A stretch of 64,000 nt of DNA from Synchiropus splendidus (lineage: Eukaryota; Chordata; Actinopteri; Syngnathiformes; Callionymidae), in NCBI RefSeq assembly GCF_027744825.2, contig NC_071336.1, forward strand, positions 18,384,501 through 18,448,500. The letters are read 5' to 3'. This document shows, piece after piece, positions 1 to 10,849 of the stretch; the first letter of the stretch is position 1, and each line of letters opens with the position of its first letter. The notes beneath the pieces were generated by a model that did not search any database, was not told where the DNA came from, and was given only the letters and a program-made list of their open reading frames with translations. The position numbers and the translations under genes are program-made.

Positions 1-278
1 GGTTTTATTTTACAGGCAGTCAGCTTCTGATCTTTAGGGGACTGTAAATTGACTCGCCATAAGTTGTCATCCAAGTCAGTCATAATGAGAAAGACTCTTC
101 CATTTGAGACATCATACTCGACATCAAACTTAGATGGTGTGCATCCTTTATTTGGGATTTAATTGTTGGTTATTGGAATGATATATGTATTTTCAGGGGT
201 GCAACCGCTCTTGTCTTTTTGAACATACAACTTTAACATCTACTTTCCCTTTCTTTGTATCATCTCTGATTCCTTCAG
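1..278 (+). other. dlec1 intron sequence at the window edge
   Basis: I see no credible exon here. An AG at 14-15 follows a T-rich stretch, but all frames after it close quickly. The segment ends in a pyrimidine-rich tract and TTCAG that forms the acceptor of the first dlec1 exon in the window. Confidence 0.6.
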
Positions 279-3200
279 TTGAAGGATTACCACAGTGTTT
301 GTCACCTAGTCCTGAGAGATGTGCCTGAGCTGCCCCAAGAACTGTCTGACAACAGGTAAAATGATGCGACAGTAGGGATTACACCTAGTATTCCAGCAGA
401 GACATGAAGACATTTGGTCTGGTTGCTTGTCCAAAAATGAGGTGGACAAGAAGTATTGTTTGAAAAGACAGCATTAAAACAATGAAATTTGTATAGTGAC
501 AGAGGAAAGTGAAAGTAATGCAAAAAATATGTTTACGATTTTTGATTGTTTGTGATATGACTTTCAGTGGCCTCCAAACTGTCCGCACTGGATCCAAGGT
601 CAATGATGTCATTGCCATGGAGATAGAAGTCAAGGGTTCCACAGAGCCCTTCCAGATCCTCCTAGAGCCCTATGCTGTTATTATCCCCGGTGAACACTAC
701 ATTCTAACCACGTTTCGAAGACAATTCAGGGTCAAGTCACATTCATAGTCTGACTTTTGAAACCTCCTTTAAACGTGTGCTGTAAGTGCCCTATTTGTCT
801 CCTATAGATGTGGAATAACAGTAAAACTCGGGTCGTCTTCAAGTGGGAGAGGATCAGTGACTGTCACATAATAGAAGTAGAGCCTCCTACTGGTAAAATA
901 GGTGAGTCGCCTAGTAGTCATATTTAACCAAGGGTAAGTTTATGTGATTCATTTCATTTTTCTTGCATACATTTGTCTCTAGAGGAGAACGAGTGTTTTG
1001 ATTTTCTCTTGCTTGTGACTGGGGGGAAACCAGAGAAAGTCGCTACCAGTCTTGTCTGCAACGTAGAGCATCATCCAGATCCCATCAAGATGTACATAGA
1101 GGTGGCTTTTAAGGTCAGTCTGCATCACTACAAGCCTGCTTTGCTTATTCTTGGCTATTAATACATGCTCATTATAGTGTCTTGGCCTTAACGCTTGTTG
1201 TTTGTTAGGGTCCTACTGTGACCACAAATACTCCTACAGTGGACTTTGGGCTGCTGAAGCTTGGAGAGAAGTCCCAGACCACACTGCTCTTCACCAACAC
1301 CACCCATCTGGAGGCCTCCTGGAGCCTGGAGGAGATCCAAAATAATCAGCCAGTCAAAGCAAAATCACAGGTGAGGCCAGGTTGCAGGATCTCTAACATG
1401 TCTAAGTCAGTTTTTTTGAATGGATGAATAGGAAGTCATGCAAATGATAATTCAGTCTGACAGAAAAATAATATTTCAGTATATTATTTTTGGGTTTCTG
1501 AAAAATAATATTTCAGCAAGGCTGCTAACTTTTGTTTTTGGCTACTGTATGATTTAGAAAATATATCTATGCTAAAACCTGCCATATACTGAACACAATA
1601 CTTTTAAACATCCACAGATATTGTTGGAACCAAGACGAGGCGTTCTGCCCCCCTTGGGTTCTTGCTACGTGAATGTCGTATTTACACCAGTTTCCTGCCA
1701 ACACTTCAAGTCTGAATTGCAGCTCAGTGTAAAGAACGGGACAGGATGGTGAGATTAAAATCTCTATCTGTAACATATTAATGATGATAATATTGATACC
1801 TTTTAGGATATTGAGAATACTTCAAGTATACCTGGAGTTTATCTCTATTCTTTTTTTGTACTTTTCAACAGTTCAACTGCTTTCCTATGTTCAATAGTTT
1901 ACAAATTTCCCCCACATAGATGCATGCTGTGATTCTTTGAAAATCAAATTTGTCCACATGAAGTCTTTTTTTCCTTCATTCCACTTTACAGTAATCTCTT
2001 GCTGCAAGCTGATGTTCAATCTCCTCACATGTGTCTGCTGAACTGCGAGCTGGCCCTTTCTGGACTCTACGTCGGAGTACAATCCAAAGGAGCTGTGACA
2101 CTTTATAACCAAACCCTGCTCCCATCTAAATTCTCATGGAAGGTCTCTGCACAACTCTATACATTTAAGTTTAGAGGATTCCGTTTTTGAGCGGCTATAT
2201 TTCTCCTGTCCAGGCGAAGCTTCAAGGTCGACAGGCATCGCTTTGTACTACCAGTTTTGAGCCATCCTCTGGAAGTCTGGGTCCCAATGCAAGACAGGAA
2301 ATAACAGTGCACTTCACCACTCACACTGATGTAAACTAAAGTTCAAACTCAACTTGTAACATCCGTACAAACTCATATTTTGTTATTTTGTCCTCTGACC
2401 AGGTGGATCTGACTGACATAGCTGCTCTGTGTGATGTCGAGGGAGTAAATACTCCTCTTGTCCTCAGAATAATGGCGTCTAAAACTAAAACTCTCAGTAT
2501 ATCCTATTCCCTGCCCAGGTATGTGACCAGGCCATCCTGTTAAAACATGTCTCCAACAGCACTCATTCACAGCCCTCTTTACTTTCAGCAGCGATGTTAA
2601 TAACCCTTGCCCCTCTACACTAATGCTTGACTTTGGAGAAGATGTGGTTTTAAACCGTCCAGTCACCAGACAGTTAATGATGACCAATCACACGGCCATT
2701 TCAGCTGTGTTTGCTTTAGAAGCAGAGTATTTTATATGTAACACGTCAAAGCCGAACAACCACACGGAGAAGAGGTGAGTCAATAGTCACGACAACGTAC
2801 AGTGTTGACTCCACATTTTGACAATGTGTGTTGGTTGCAGGTACAGCAAAAAGCCCCTTCACTCAGTTCAAGCCAAAAGAATAGAAGAAAAAGAACAAAA
2901 GGGTATGAATGCACCTAGTTTGTGCTTCTAAATGAGATGCGACATTGTCTGATGTTTGTTTTGTGATCGCTAGAGTTTGTTGACAATCTGCTGGCTAATG
3001 GAAAAGGTGCAGCATTTCTCATTCAACCGAAATCAGGAACACTGGGACCATTTGCCACTCAAACCGTGGAGGTTACTGCCTACAGTGAAATGTGGGGGGA
3101 GTACAGAGACAACCTCATTTGCAAAGTAAGACCCAGACGTGAATGTTAGTCATGGTAGAATAGCTTCTTTTTTTTTCTTCTTTTTGCTTTGTTATACTTG

Positions 3201-6200
3201 TACGACCATAGTAGTGATTTAAATCAAAATGAAATCATCTTTTTTAATGCGTGTAATTGTCTTGGTGTTGGTAAATCTCAAGCCACTGGGAGGCAGCATA
3301 GCTCCATATCTGTCACCGAGAATTCATGAATTTACCAATGCATTTGATATCGTTATTGTGAATGGCTTTTGCACTCAATTAATCTGTGTAGAACTTTAAT
3401 GCTCAGCTCTTAAGTATTTTCTTATTATTTCGTTGACAATGTGCTGTACCTTAAATGTATCTGTCCTGTGTTATTGAAGGCAGGGACTCTGGAGCCCACC
3501 GTCATTCCCATGCAGATGACTGTGAAAGGCTGCCCACTCTACTTCCAGATGACAGGCCCACGTCCAGATGACCAGAACCAGGGTCCAATATTACAGTCAG
3601 CATCCATTTGGTTTTTCACACATTCTATAACACCAAGATTCAAGTAGGCTAAAAGTGACTCTTTTATTTCATCAGGTTCGGCACACATTTATCGGGAGGA
3701 GACACCGTTTCTCGATCTCTTCGAATCAATAATCCCTCCATGTTTGGTGAGTTTAATATCCAAGAGAAAATTATTGTTTTTTCTTTTGATCTTCTTCTAA
3801 AGATTTTTTAAGACTAGTCTAAAGATATTTAGCTGCTGGTGCTGGAATTTCATTTTGATACCATGATATCAGCAATATAATCATTTTAGCTGATTATTAT
3901 TATTTACAGTATTTCAAAAGAAAGATGGAGCACATATTGTTTTTCTAGTTTATTCTATTAATAATCAGAGTGATTGTTTGGTACATTGGTTTGTTAGCAG
4001 TATTCAGTCTCATTTAATGCCGGATGGCCACCAACTACTATTTTGATTGTCAACTAGTCAGTCACCAGTTGACAATCCCTCATTGTGAAGATGTCACGAC
4101 TCTTTGATGCATGAAGCCATCAGTGACTGGTGTTAGTCGACTCGCACTCCTAAACACATTTGCATGACAATTGAAACTGCTGCTTTGAGGAAAAAGCTCC
4201 CTTTGTCACATTTCGAGTTGGAGAGATGAAAGAGACGAAATGAAAAATGCAATATTAAACTTTAAGCGAGCGAAAAATATTGAAAAAAAGGTTTGAATAC
4301 CATAGGTTTGTTTGGAAATAAGTCAGTTATTACTAAAGAAGTATCTATATATTGCCACATATTTGTGTCATGTGATGTTGTTTTCAGATATTCGGATGGA
4401 CTGGGAGACGTATAACATAGAAGACGACAACAAACAGCTGGTGGATGTTTTGATCTCGTATGGTGAAACCTTTCCTCTCAAGGACGCTGACGGCAACGAG
4501 GTGATTGTTGCTTCAAGCGAAGGTCCTCCCAGAAATGCGGGCACAACCACTCATGCCCAGACTGTCTGTACTGATTCGTCGTGTTCCACTCCGAAAAGCT
4601 TGACAGTGAGTTCACAAGCACAGGTTTTCAGCTGTTGATGCTAAAGCATCATACTTCTGGTGGTTGTGTTACAGGATATGGTGGAGGAGTCGAAAGATGG
4701 AGATGATTCCAAAACACCTCTGTACACCTGTCCTGCAGGGAAACAGCTCTTCTCTATTCACATCCGACCGCATGTTGGAAAAGTATCTGATTACCCATAC
4801 TGCATCACTCCGCAGCAAATAGTACGACGTGGAACTGTTGTTGTCGCTTTCATCAACATTCTCTCTCTGAATTTGAGTTTGCACTTGTTTAAAGGTGATC
4901 AAGGCAAAAAGCAGCAGCACCATTTATGTGTCGTTCACGCCTCTAACTCTCCTGGGATCAGATGAGGCCAGATGTGTGGGCCGGGCTCACGGATACATGA
5001 GTCTAGATTTGCAGGTAACTATCTCAATATTCTAAACACCATGTCCATTCAGTTGTCACATCAGGAAAATTTGAGTGTCATTAGATAGAAGAATCAATTT
5101 AAAACATATGATTTGAAGGTGAAAATGAGATGTAAAATAGTGGTTTTCCATTGAATCTCAGTCTCCTCTATGTGGAGATTTTATGTCCTCTGTGGGCAAG
5201 CACAGGTGTTCTCTAACTACTTTGCTTTCAGTCAGCCTTTTTCTTTGTTTTGTTTGGGAAGGGAAATTAAACCGCGTAGGTTTTGGACTGCACTGCAGGA
5301 GCGTGTTCCTGAGAACAGTCTCAAAAGTGAAAGCATTCCTAATAACCCAGGCTTGTTGTGTTCCAGAGGGCGGTGTGTGTTCCAGGAAAGGTCGTAAGAA
5401 CTCAGGCTCTAGAAGTTGATCCTGTCAGGATTGACTTCCATGCGATCGTCAAGCCTGCGGTGTAAGCATCTACATGTCGAATCAAAGCGTCTTTCTGAAG
5501 TTACTGTGAGTCCAATGATGTTGTGTCGTCTTTTGCGCCGCAGGCTGGTGCATGAGATAGAAGGAGACATGGGTGTGCTGGAGTTCTATGCCACATCCAG
5601 TGATCTACTCAAGGGAGGTCCTGGGAGAGAAGTCAGTCTCACTGGTCTTATTTAACACCTGTTATTTATGCATTCATTCGTGATCATGACTCTGACTCAT
5701 GACTTTATTTGCAGCTGCAGGATTTTACCGTTACGGAATCATTTCAGTTGAAAAACACCACTGAGATGCCTTTGTACTTTAATTTAGAGACCCAGCCTCC
5801 GTTTTCCGTCCTTAAGCAGCAGCCCAGAGCCCGAAATATCTCTTCTAGTCAAACATGTTCCAGCCACAGTCAGTATCTGGTGGTGCAGCCTAAATATATT
5901 ATGCAGGTGTGTTTACTAAATAAGAAAACGTTTCATCATGGTCTTTTTGACAATTATTTTTTATCAGCTTTGTTTCCTCTCCAGGTGAAGGTGACATTCC
6001 ACTGCTCCGTTTCTTTTCTTGACTATGCAGACCGGGTGGATGATGAGGTTCCACCTTGGGTGTCTTTGATCCGCAGTGAAAGTGGACAGAGGAAACTGAG
6101 GTTCCAGCAAAATCTCCTCATCCACTACAGCAACGACAGCCTGCAGGTGCAGAATCAGGTGCTCAGTGCAATTTTGTGGAACACCTTTAACAAGAAGCTC

Positions 6201-6875
6201 TCGTTTCTTTGTTCAGTCTGTTCCGCTGTGTGCTTATCTGAGTCTGATGACGCTGCGTCTCTCCCCCGAACACATTGACTTTGGTGCTTGTTATGTGGGA
6301 CAGCCACAGACCAAAGAGGTTATTCTCCATAGCGACGGAGCTTCATCCTGGAAATCTGTCATAGGTATCATTCTAAACATTCTCCAAGATATGTCATTTT
6401 TCAATGTCGCCCCGCCACACCACACTTAGTTATGTGGCCTCCAGTCAGTCTAAATACATGCATTTGCATTACAATATCATGCCTAAATATTACTAAACTA
6501 CATGCCACCAAATATTTATTCTTCCTCTCCATGCTTCCATTTGTGTTTAGAGTCGGACACGGGTGATTCCGGCGTGTTTGAAGTTCTACCAGACATCGGA
6601 TTCTTGAAATACAAAAAAGTCCTTGTCCCTACCTACAGCCAGCGACTTCAGATCAGCTTCACTGCCAGGTTACTGACCACAGTGTTTACTGTGGAAAAGT
6701 GACAAGTTGTCTTCAATGATTTTGGTTGTTCATGTCTTTTAGTGAGGACAGAGAGTTCAAGGCCACGGTGGTGATCAGGTCTCCGCTGGTGAAAACCCCA
6801 CTTATTCTGCAGCTGCAGGGAACTGGATCCTTGGATGAAGAGTTAAAATCAGAACATTCTAGTTTATGGCATTAG
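279..6875 (+). CDS. dlec1: DLEC1 (deleted in lung and esophageal cancer 1), C-terminal part, 24 exons
   Basis: Partial gene; the 5' end is outside the window. Coding exons: 279-355, 568-730, 808-901, 983-1113, 1209-1370, 1618-1748, 1992-2142, 2214-2330, 2403-2518, 2589-2774, 2841-2902, 2974-3125, 3480-3595, 3676-3746, 4388-4605, 4675-4821, 4895-5014, 5367-5461, 5544-5631, 5715-5906, 5985-6146 (or 6158), 6217-6364, 6551-6668, 6743-6875. Together they make 3150 nt, 1049 residues plus TAG, with every junction in phase. Human DLEC1 is about 1750 aa, so roughly the last 60% is present. Repeated ASH/MSP-like beta-sandwich signatures are visible: PTVDFGLLKLGEKS then FTNTTHLEASW (1209-1370), LMLDFGEDVV then LMMTNHTAI (2589-2774), LQFGTHLSGGDTV then LRINNPSMF (3591-3746), SFQLKNTTEMPLYFNLE (5715-5906), HIDFGACYVGQPQTKEV (6217-6364). 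ASH domains are typical of cilium, centrosome and microtubule-associated proteins. The identification rests on these repeats and on synteny with myd88 and oxsr1. No AATAAA is seen soon after the stop. Confidence 0.85.
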
Positions 6876-6962
6876 TGACACAAATGTCAATTCAAATGTG
6901 TTTGTTCCACGCTGGATAATGTTGGCGGAAACAGAACTAACGTTATGCAAAAATACTGTATT

Positions 6963-7323
6963 TAGGGCTGTTGATAAATTCAAATTTTCATCTGTTACCT
7001 TGTGATTAATGATAAATTCATCACATATTTTGTATCTGTTATAAATGAAACAACAGCAAGGCCATTAATGCTTTCCTCATGCGAACATTTGTTGAGTACG
7101 ACATTACAGCATAACAGATACTGCCCGGAACATTCTTTAGAGTATTCTCAGACACACTGAAATGTTTCAAAAACATACAAAAAGCAGCGCATTGTACGCA
7201 TTACTGGGCACTGGTGTGTTGATTAAATCTTCCTTAAGCTTTTTAGAATGGATACAATATGTGTAATTTGTCATCAATCTCAAGTTAACTGAGCTACTCA
7301 ATTTTAATCTATTGACAGACCTA
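6963..7323. mobile_element. Non-autonomous hAT-like repeat, copy A
   Basis: It starts TAGGGCTGTTGA and ends TTGACAGACCTAA, which are imperfect inverted ends of the TAGGGCTGT type common in fish hAT-derived elements. The interior (about 7100-7300) is recognisably related, in the same orientation, to 61150-61467; shared words include CATAACAGATACTG, GATTAAATCT and GTTAACT. No coding capacity is seen, and no clear 8-bp target duplication survives. The hAT assignment is an inference from the ends. Confidence 0.6.
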
Positions 7324-8084
7324 ATACTAAATAGTCAAGTTAAAAATTCCAACTTTCCAAGTCCGTGGAAATGTCAACCAAACCTTACCTTTAACAATTC
7401 AATCAATGTCCACACGGATCCAGGAGAATTCAACAAACACATTAATAATTACTGTTAAAATTCTCCTCCAGTTGGTGATTAAAGTGTTTCACGGCTCTCA
7501 TCCCCTGCTCAGTTCAGCAGAACAGACATCTACCCGCGCAGTTGGTCCATGGGGAGATGCAAATGTCCAATTGAAATTCTTTTCACTGCAGCGGTTATCC
7601 ACAGTGAAGGGCATGTGTGGTCACCATGTAACCTTGATGGGCACACCTGAAAACACTGTTCCAGGGCTAAGGTCACGGGATGCCATAATCATTGCAGACT
7701 TGTCGTCACCCATCAAAGATAAATGGCCGAGATGTTGCAGTGAATTCAATTTGCCCGTTATGCCTGAAGGCTTAAGCAGACAGTGTCATACCCACTGCCT
7801 GTGCACTCTCCCTGCTTTTACCTGACTTCTGAAGTCTGCCTAGCTTAGTTTCCATTCAACGGTTCTTTCCTGTGTCAAAACTTCTTCCTTTTATTCTGGA
7901 AAACATGGAACCCGTATAATAATCTTTGGGAAATGAGAGTTAGTCCCATACAACTTACAATCTTTGAGGTTAAATGACAAGCTTTCCCTCACCAACAGAA
8001 TGTTCAGGGCATTTTAGCAACTGAGTGTATAGGTGTCATAGCATAAGGAGTATGTTGGCCCTTCTGGGTCGGAAGAGGCCACAT

Positions 8085-8150
8085 TTTGGGAGGAAACTGG
8101 ATGTGGGGCTATGTCACTAACAGCTGCACTACAGTGCTGCCACTTTACAT
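8085..8150 (-). repeat. Possible tRNA-SINE remnant
   Basis: The segment reads GGGAGGAAACTGG and then CACTAACAGCTGCAC up to GTGCTGCCAC. This resembles the antisense head of the fish SINE seen better at 22015-22267. It is strongly diverged and short. Confidence 0.35.
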
Positions 8151-8283
8151 ATATATCAAGGACTAAACATTGCATCCCAATTCAACTGAAATAATTGTAC
8201 AAGACGTAGATCAACTTAGGTTGGAGCCAATTTTGCACATTTGCATGCGATTGCCACATACGTACATTGGGGGGCGGTAGTAC

Positions 8284-8326
8284 TATATAGCGCCGCCGCA
8301 CCTCAGAAACGTCACTCCTGACGTCA
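8284..8326 (+). promoter_or_regulatory. Putative MAP3K core promoter: TATA-like box and CRE
   Basis: A TATATAG sequence (8284-8290) is followed by a perfect palindromic cAMP response element TGACGTCA (8319-8326), inside a locally GC-rich stretch just upstream of the presumed first exon. CRE is the CREB/ATF binding site. The transcription start cannot be placed from sequence. If the TATA box is used, it would fall about 30 bp downstream, close to the CRE. Confidence 0.45.
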
Positions 8327-8329
8327 GAG

Positions 8330-8683
8330 GCTCGTCTCAGAAGAGAAGTCAGGTTTTCGGAGCTGCGCGGACCAAGAGCGGCGACGCAACTTCACTGTGG
8401 GACGTTATTTCATTTCTCACTTTACACTCGTTTTCAAGTCGAAGCCAGGCGCCGAACGATGCGGCGGCAGGAAGAGGACACATTCCTGTCTTCCTGAGTG
8501 TTTGTTTTTCCCTGCTCTCTGCTCCAGAGCGCAGTTTCCGGATACCAGCCCGCTGTTCTTCTGGAAGGTTTTCTCCGCATCAGTTTGGATTGTTTTTCGC
8601 ACTTTTTCGCGCTATAACTTCAACAAATTACTCTTCAGACACCTGCAGACCCCAGTTTCACCATGGAAAGACGAAGATAACAG
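8330..8683 (+). other. MAP3K non-coding exon 1 (5' UTR); start approximate
   Basis: A GC-rich segment ends at a strong donor, CAG|GTAAAT, at 8683/8684. It holds two short upstream ORFs: ATG at 8459, ending TGA at 8495-8497, and ATG at 8663 in a good ACCATGG context, ending TAA at 8678-8680. Neither continues into the kinase frame, so I treat this as 5' UTR. The exon's 5' limit is a guess, and linkage to exon 2 is inferred. Confidence 0.45.
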
Positions 8684-9011
8684 GTAAATGTGTGTCTAAA
8701 ATGGTCCGTTGAAGTCACTGGGCTGCTTGTTTCACACTGCTCTTTATGGTATTTGGTTTACTGTCAAACTACCAACATTGAATTGCATTTACTGTCGGTA
8801 TATGTAAGAAGTCCGCCCGCCTGTGTAAACGTTAGAATGTTATGCTAACCCTTGTTTTTAACCACCTTATGTATTCAGGGGACAATGACAAGTTATAAAG
8901 TTCACAACTCAATTGAAGTGTTAGCTATTTTGTGCTATTTATATATAAATATATATATGAACATTTAATATTTAAACACATAATGCATTATTGTGATTTA
9001 ATGTGTAGGTC

Positions 9012-9087
9012 GACTTAAAATACCTTATTTAAATATGTTGTTGATGTGAGACTTAAAATACCTTATTTAAATATGTTGTTGATGTGA
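9012..9087. repeat. Perfect 38-bp tandem duplication
   Basis: The unit beginning GACTTAAAATACC and ending TTGATGTGA occurs twice head to tail with no differences (9012-9049 and 9050-9087). Identity of the copies suggests a recent duplication, or an assembly artefact. Confidence 0.9.
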
Positions 9088-9199
9088 GAACACAGCAGGA
9101 AATGGAGAAGGGAACTGGTTGCGCCAGATGTCTAAGTGCAACATGTTTCTGAGACCTAGTGGATTGAAAGGTGATTTGCTGGGCCATTTCTATATGTTG

Positions 9200-9481
9200 A
9201 CCTGTGTTCCCATCAGGGGTAGCCTCATAAGTCAGCCTGCTTTCTGCATCGTCCCAGCTCACACTTCATGCCCAGGCTTTCCTCTCAACGTCCCGCAGCC
9301 ATCTGAGTCTGGCCTCCCTAGTTTTGTTTCCTAGCTTCTCCACATGAGCAGTCCCTCTGATAAACCCACTTCTTGTCACTCCCAATGACATCAGTACGTC
9401 TAACTCTGCAAACATAGTCACCGTCTCACTTCGCTCGTTCTGAGCTCCACCACCCTCACATGATTCTATGGTACTCCTCAT
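9200..9481 (-). pseudogene. Fragment of a non-LTR retrotransposon, C-terminal to the reverse transcriptase
   Basis: On the minus strand, 9481 to 9266 encodes MSLGVTRSGFIRGTAHV followed by REARLRWLRDVERKAW. This matches the remembered pattern of fish LINE polyproteins just after the reverse transcriptase: LGVTR, then IRGTA, then REARLRW. A shifted frame appears to continue to about 9200. It is far too short to be functional. The exact clade (RTE-like or other) cannot be settled by eye. Confidence 0.5.
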
Positions 9482-10637
9482 ACACTAGACGAGGAACCTG
9501 AAATACAATTGATATGACCTATGAAGTTGCCCATTTACAGCACTTCATCTGAAATGACAGCCCACTCTTGCTGTCATTATAGCACGCACTAATATGAGGG
9601 ATTCAACTGTGAATAAATATAAATTAGGAATGCTTTCTTCCCCACCTTTAAGATTATTAAGACAGAATAACTGAAACATTTGAGTAATAAGTGCCTTGGT
9701 GAGTCACAATAAACTTTCACCCCCGACTTTCTGTCTGTAGGCGTCAGGGAATGCTCATTATCTTCTCAAGATAACATGGTTTCTGCACGAATATGGTACT
9801 TCCTGTCAGTGAGCATGTACGTCAGTCTTAAAAGATGGGAGGGTGATTTTGAATTGATGACATGTATGTTGCAGCCCGAGGAAAAGCAATTGTGAATTAG
9901 GATGTTTATTCCATTGGCAACATTGCACTTGATAAGGGTCAGGGTTTTTACATCATTGACATGTTGGTTTGACAAAATGCGTTCTTGCCTTGGAGAAAGA
10001 CAGCTGGACTTTCACTGTGATCTGATTTGTCACCACTTGACAGGACCCTTCTCTTGTTATTACAGGATGTTACCTTGTCCCATGTGTCTTTGGTACTTTG
10101 TCAAAGTGAAGCCAAAAGTGTGATTGATATTTTACTGTCTCTTGTGGCAAATTTCCTGTCTGCTTCCCCAAAGTCCTTGAGTGTGTCCCTCCATGGAAAC
10201 TTAGCCGTTTTCTACTGCGTCTTGAACCAGGGCTTGTATTGTCGTCTTTCCCAGAATAATCTGCCAGCAGGAGACTTCTGACTCATCAAAGGGGGTGGGG
10301 TACTGAGTGTTCGGGTGTCCTGGACTCCCCTGCTGCTGACCTCTGAAGTCAGGCAATTATCCAAAGTCTTACTAATCATCCCGTACTTCCTGTCTGTGTT
10401 TGAGCTTCTGCCGTCCCTGGTTCTTTATCAAAAACTAACCAAAACTTAGACAGTGTTTATAAACCTAGGAAGGAAGCTATTATTGGGATTAAGTTTGGGA
10501 CATTTCCATCACACACAAAGTCAGTCATCTATGACATGTATGAAAGCATGAAATCCTTTTTGGGTTTAAAGAATGCCACTGAATTATGCCTTTATGGTTC
10601 ACCTTTTGTTTAGTCACTTTCTTTGGAGAATCTAATG

Positions 10638-10849
10638 CAGGCCTGGCCAACCCGTGGCTCACAAGCCACATGCGGCTCTTTTCCCAGTTTCATGCGGCTC
10701 TTCACCGAACTTTGTCATTCCCTAAACTAAACGTATGGCATGTGTTTCACCTGTTATTCATTGTCCTTACATATTTGTAGGATGTGCCTCTTTTCAGCAA
10801 CAAAGTAAAACATTGAGGCTCTTAGCCTCTGACTGGGTGGCCACCCCTG
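10638..10849. mobile_element. hAT-type MITE, 212 bp, with 8-bp target site duplication
   Basis: The ends are CAGGCCTGGCCAACC and GGGTGGCCACCCCTG, an imperfect inverted repeat of the CAGGGGTGGCCA type. The element is flanked on both sides by the exact 8-bp duplication ATCTAATG (10630-10637 and 10850-10857). Eight-bp duplications and CAGGG ends are characteristic of hAT transposons. There is no ORF, so it must have been mobilised in trans. A related, worse-preserved copy in opposite orientation lies near 20025-20110. Confidence 0.85.

Larger units (their letters stand above)
6876..8250. other. dlec1 to MAP3K intergenic region
   Basis: About 1.4 kb between the dlec1 stop and the MAP3K promoter. 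It contains the dlec1 3' UTR, for which I find no canonical AATAAA, a diverged hAT-like repeat (6963-7323) and a short SINE-like scrap near 8085-8150. The longest open frame (7406-7825) has no recognisable domain. Confidence 0.6.

Noticed and set aside
4040..4150. Possible inverted-repeat element in a dlec1 intron (CAACTAGTCAGTCACCAGTTGAC and nearby GTCGACTCG words)
   Set aside because: The suggestive ACTAGTC/GTCGACT words are short and no matching element ends or target duplication were found.
6365..6550. Possible minor-class (U12) intron in dlec1, donor GTATCA
   Set aside because: The donor departs from RTATCCTT and no TCCTTAAC-type branch site precedes the acceptor, so it is an ordinary U2 intron.
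7406..7825. 139-codon open frame between dlec1 and the MAP3K gene
   Set aside because: No recognisable domain, no splice or promoter context, and composition typical of non-coding DNA.
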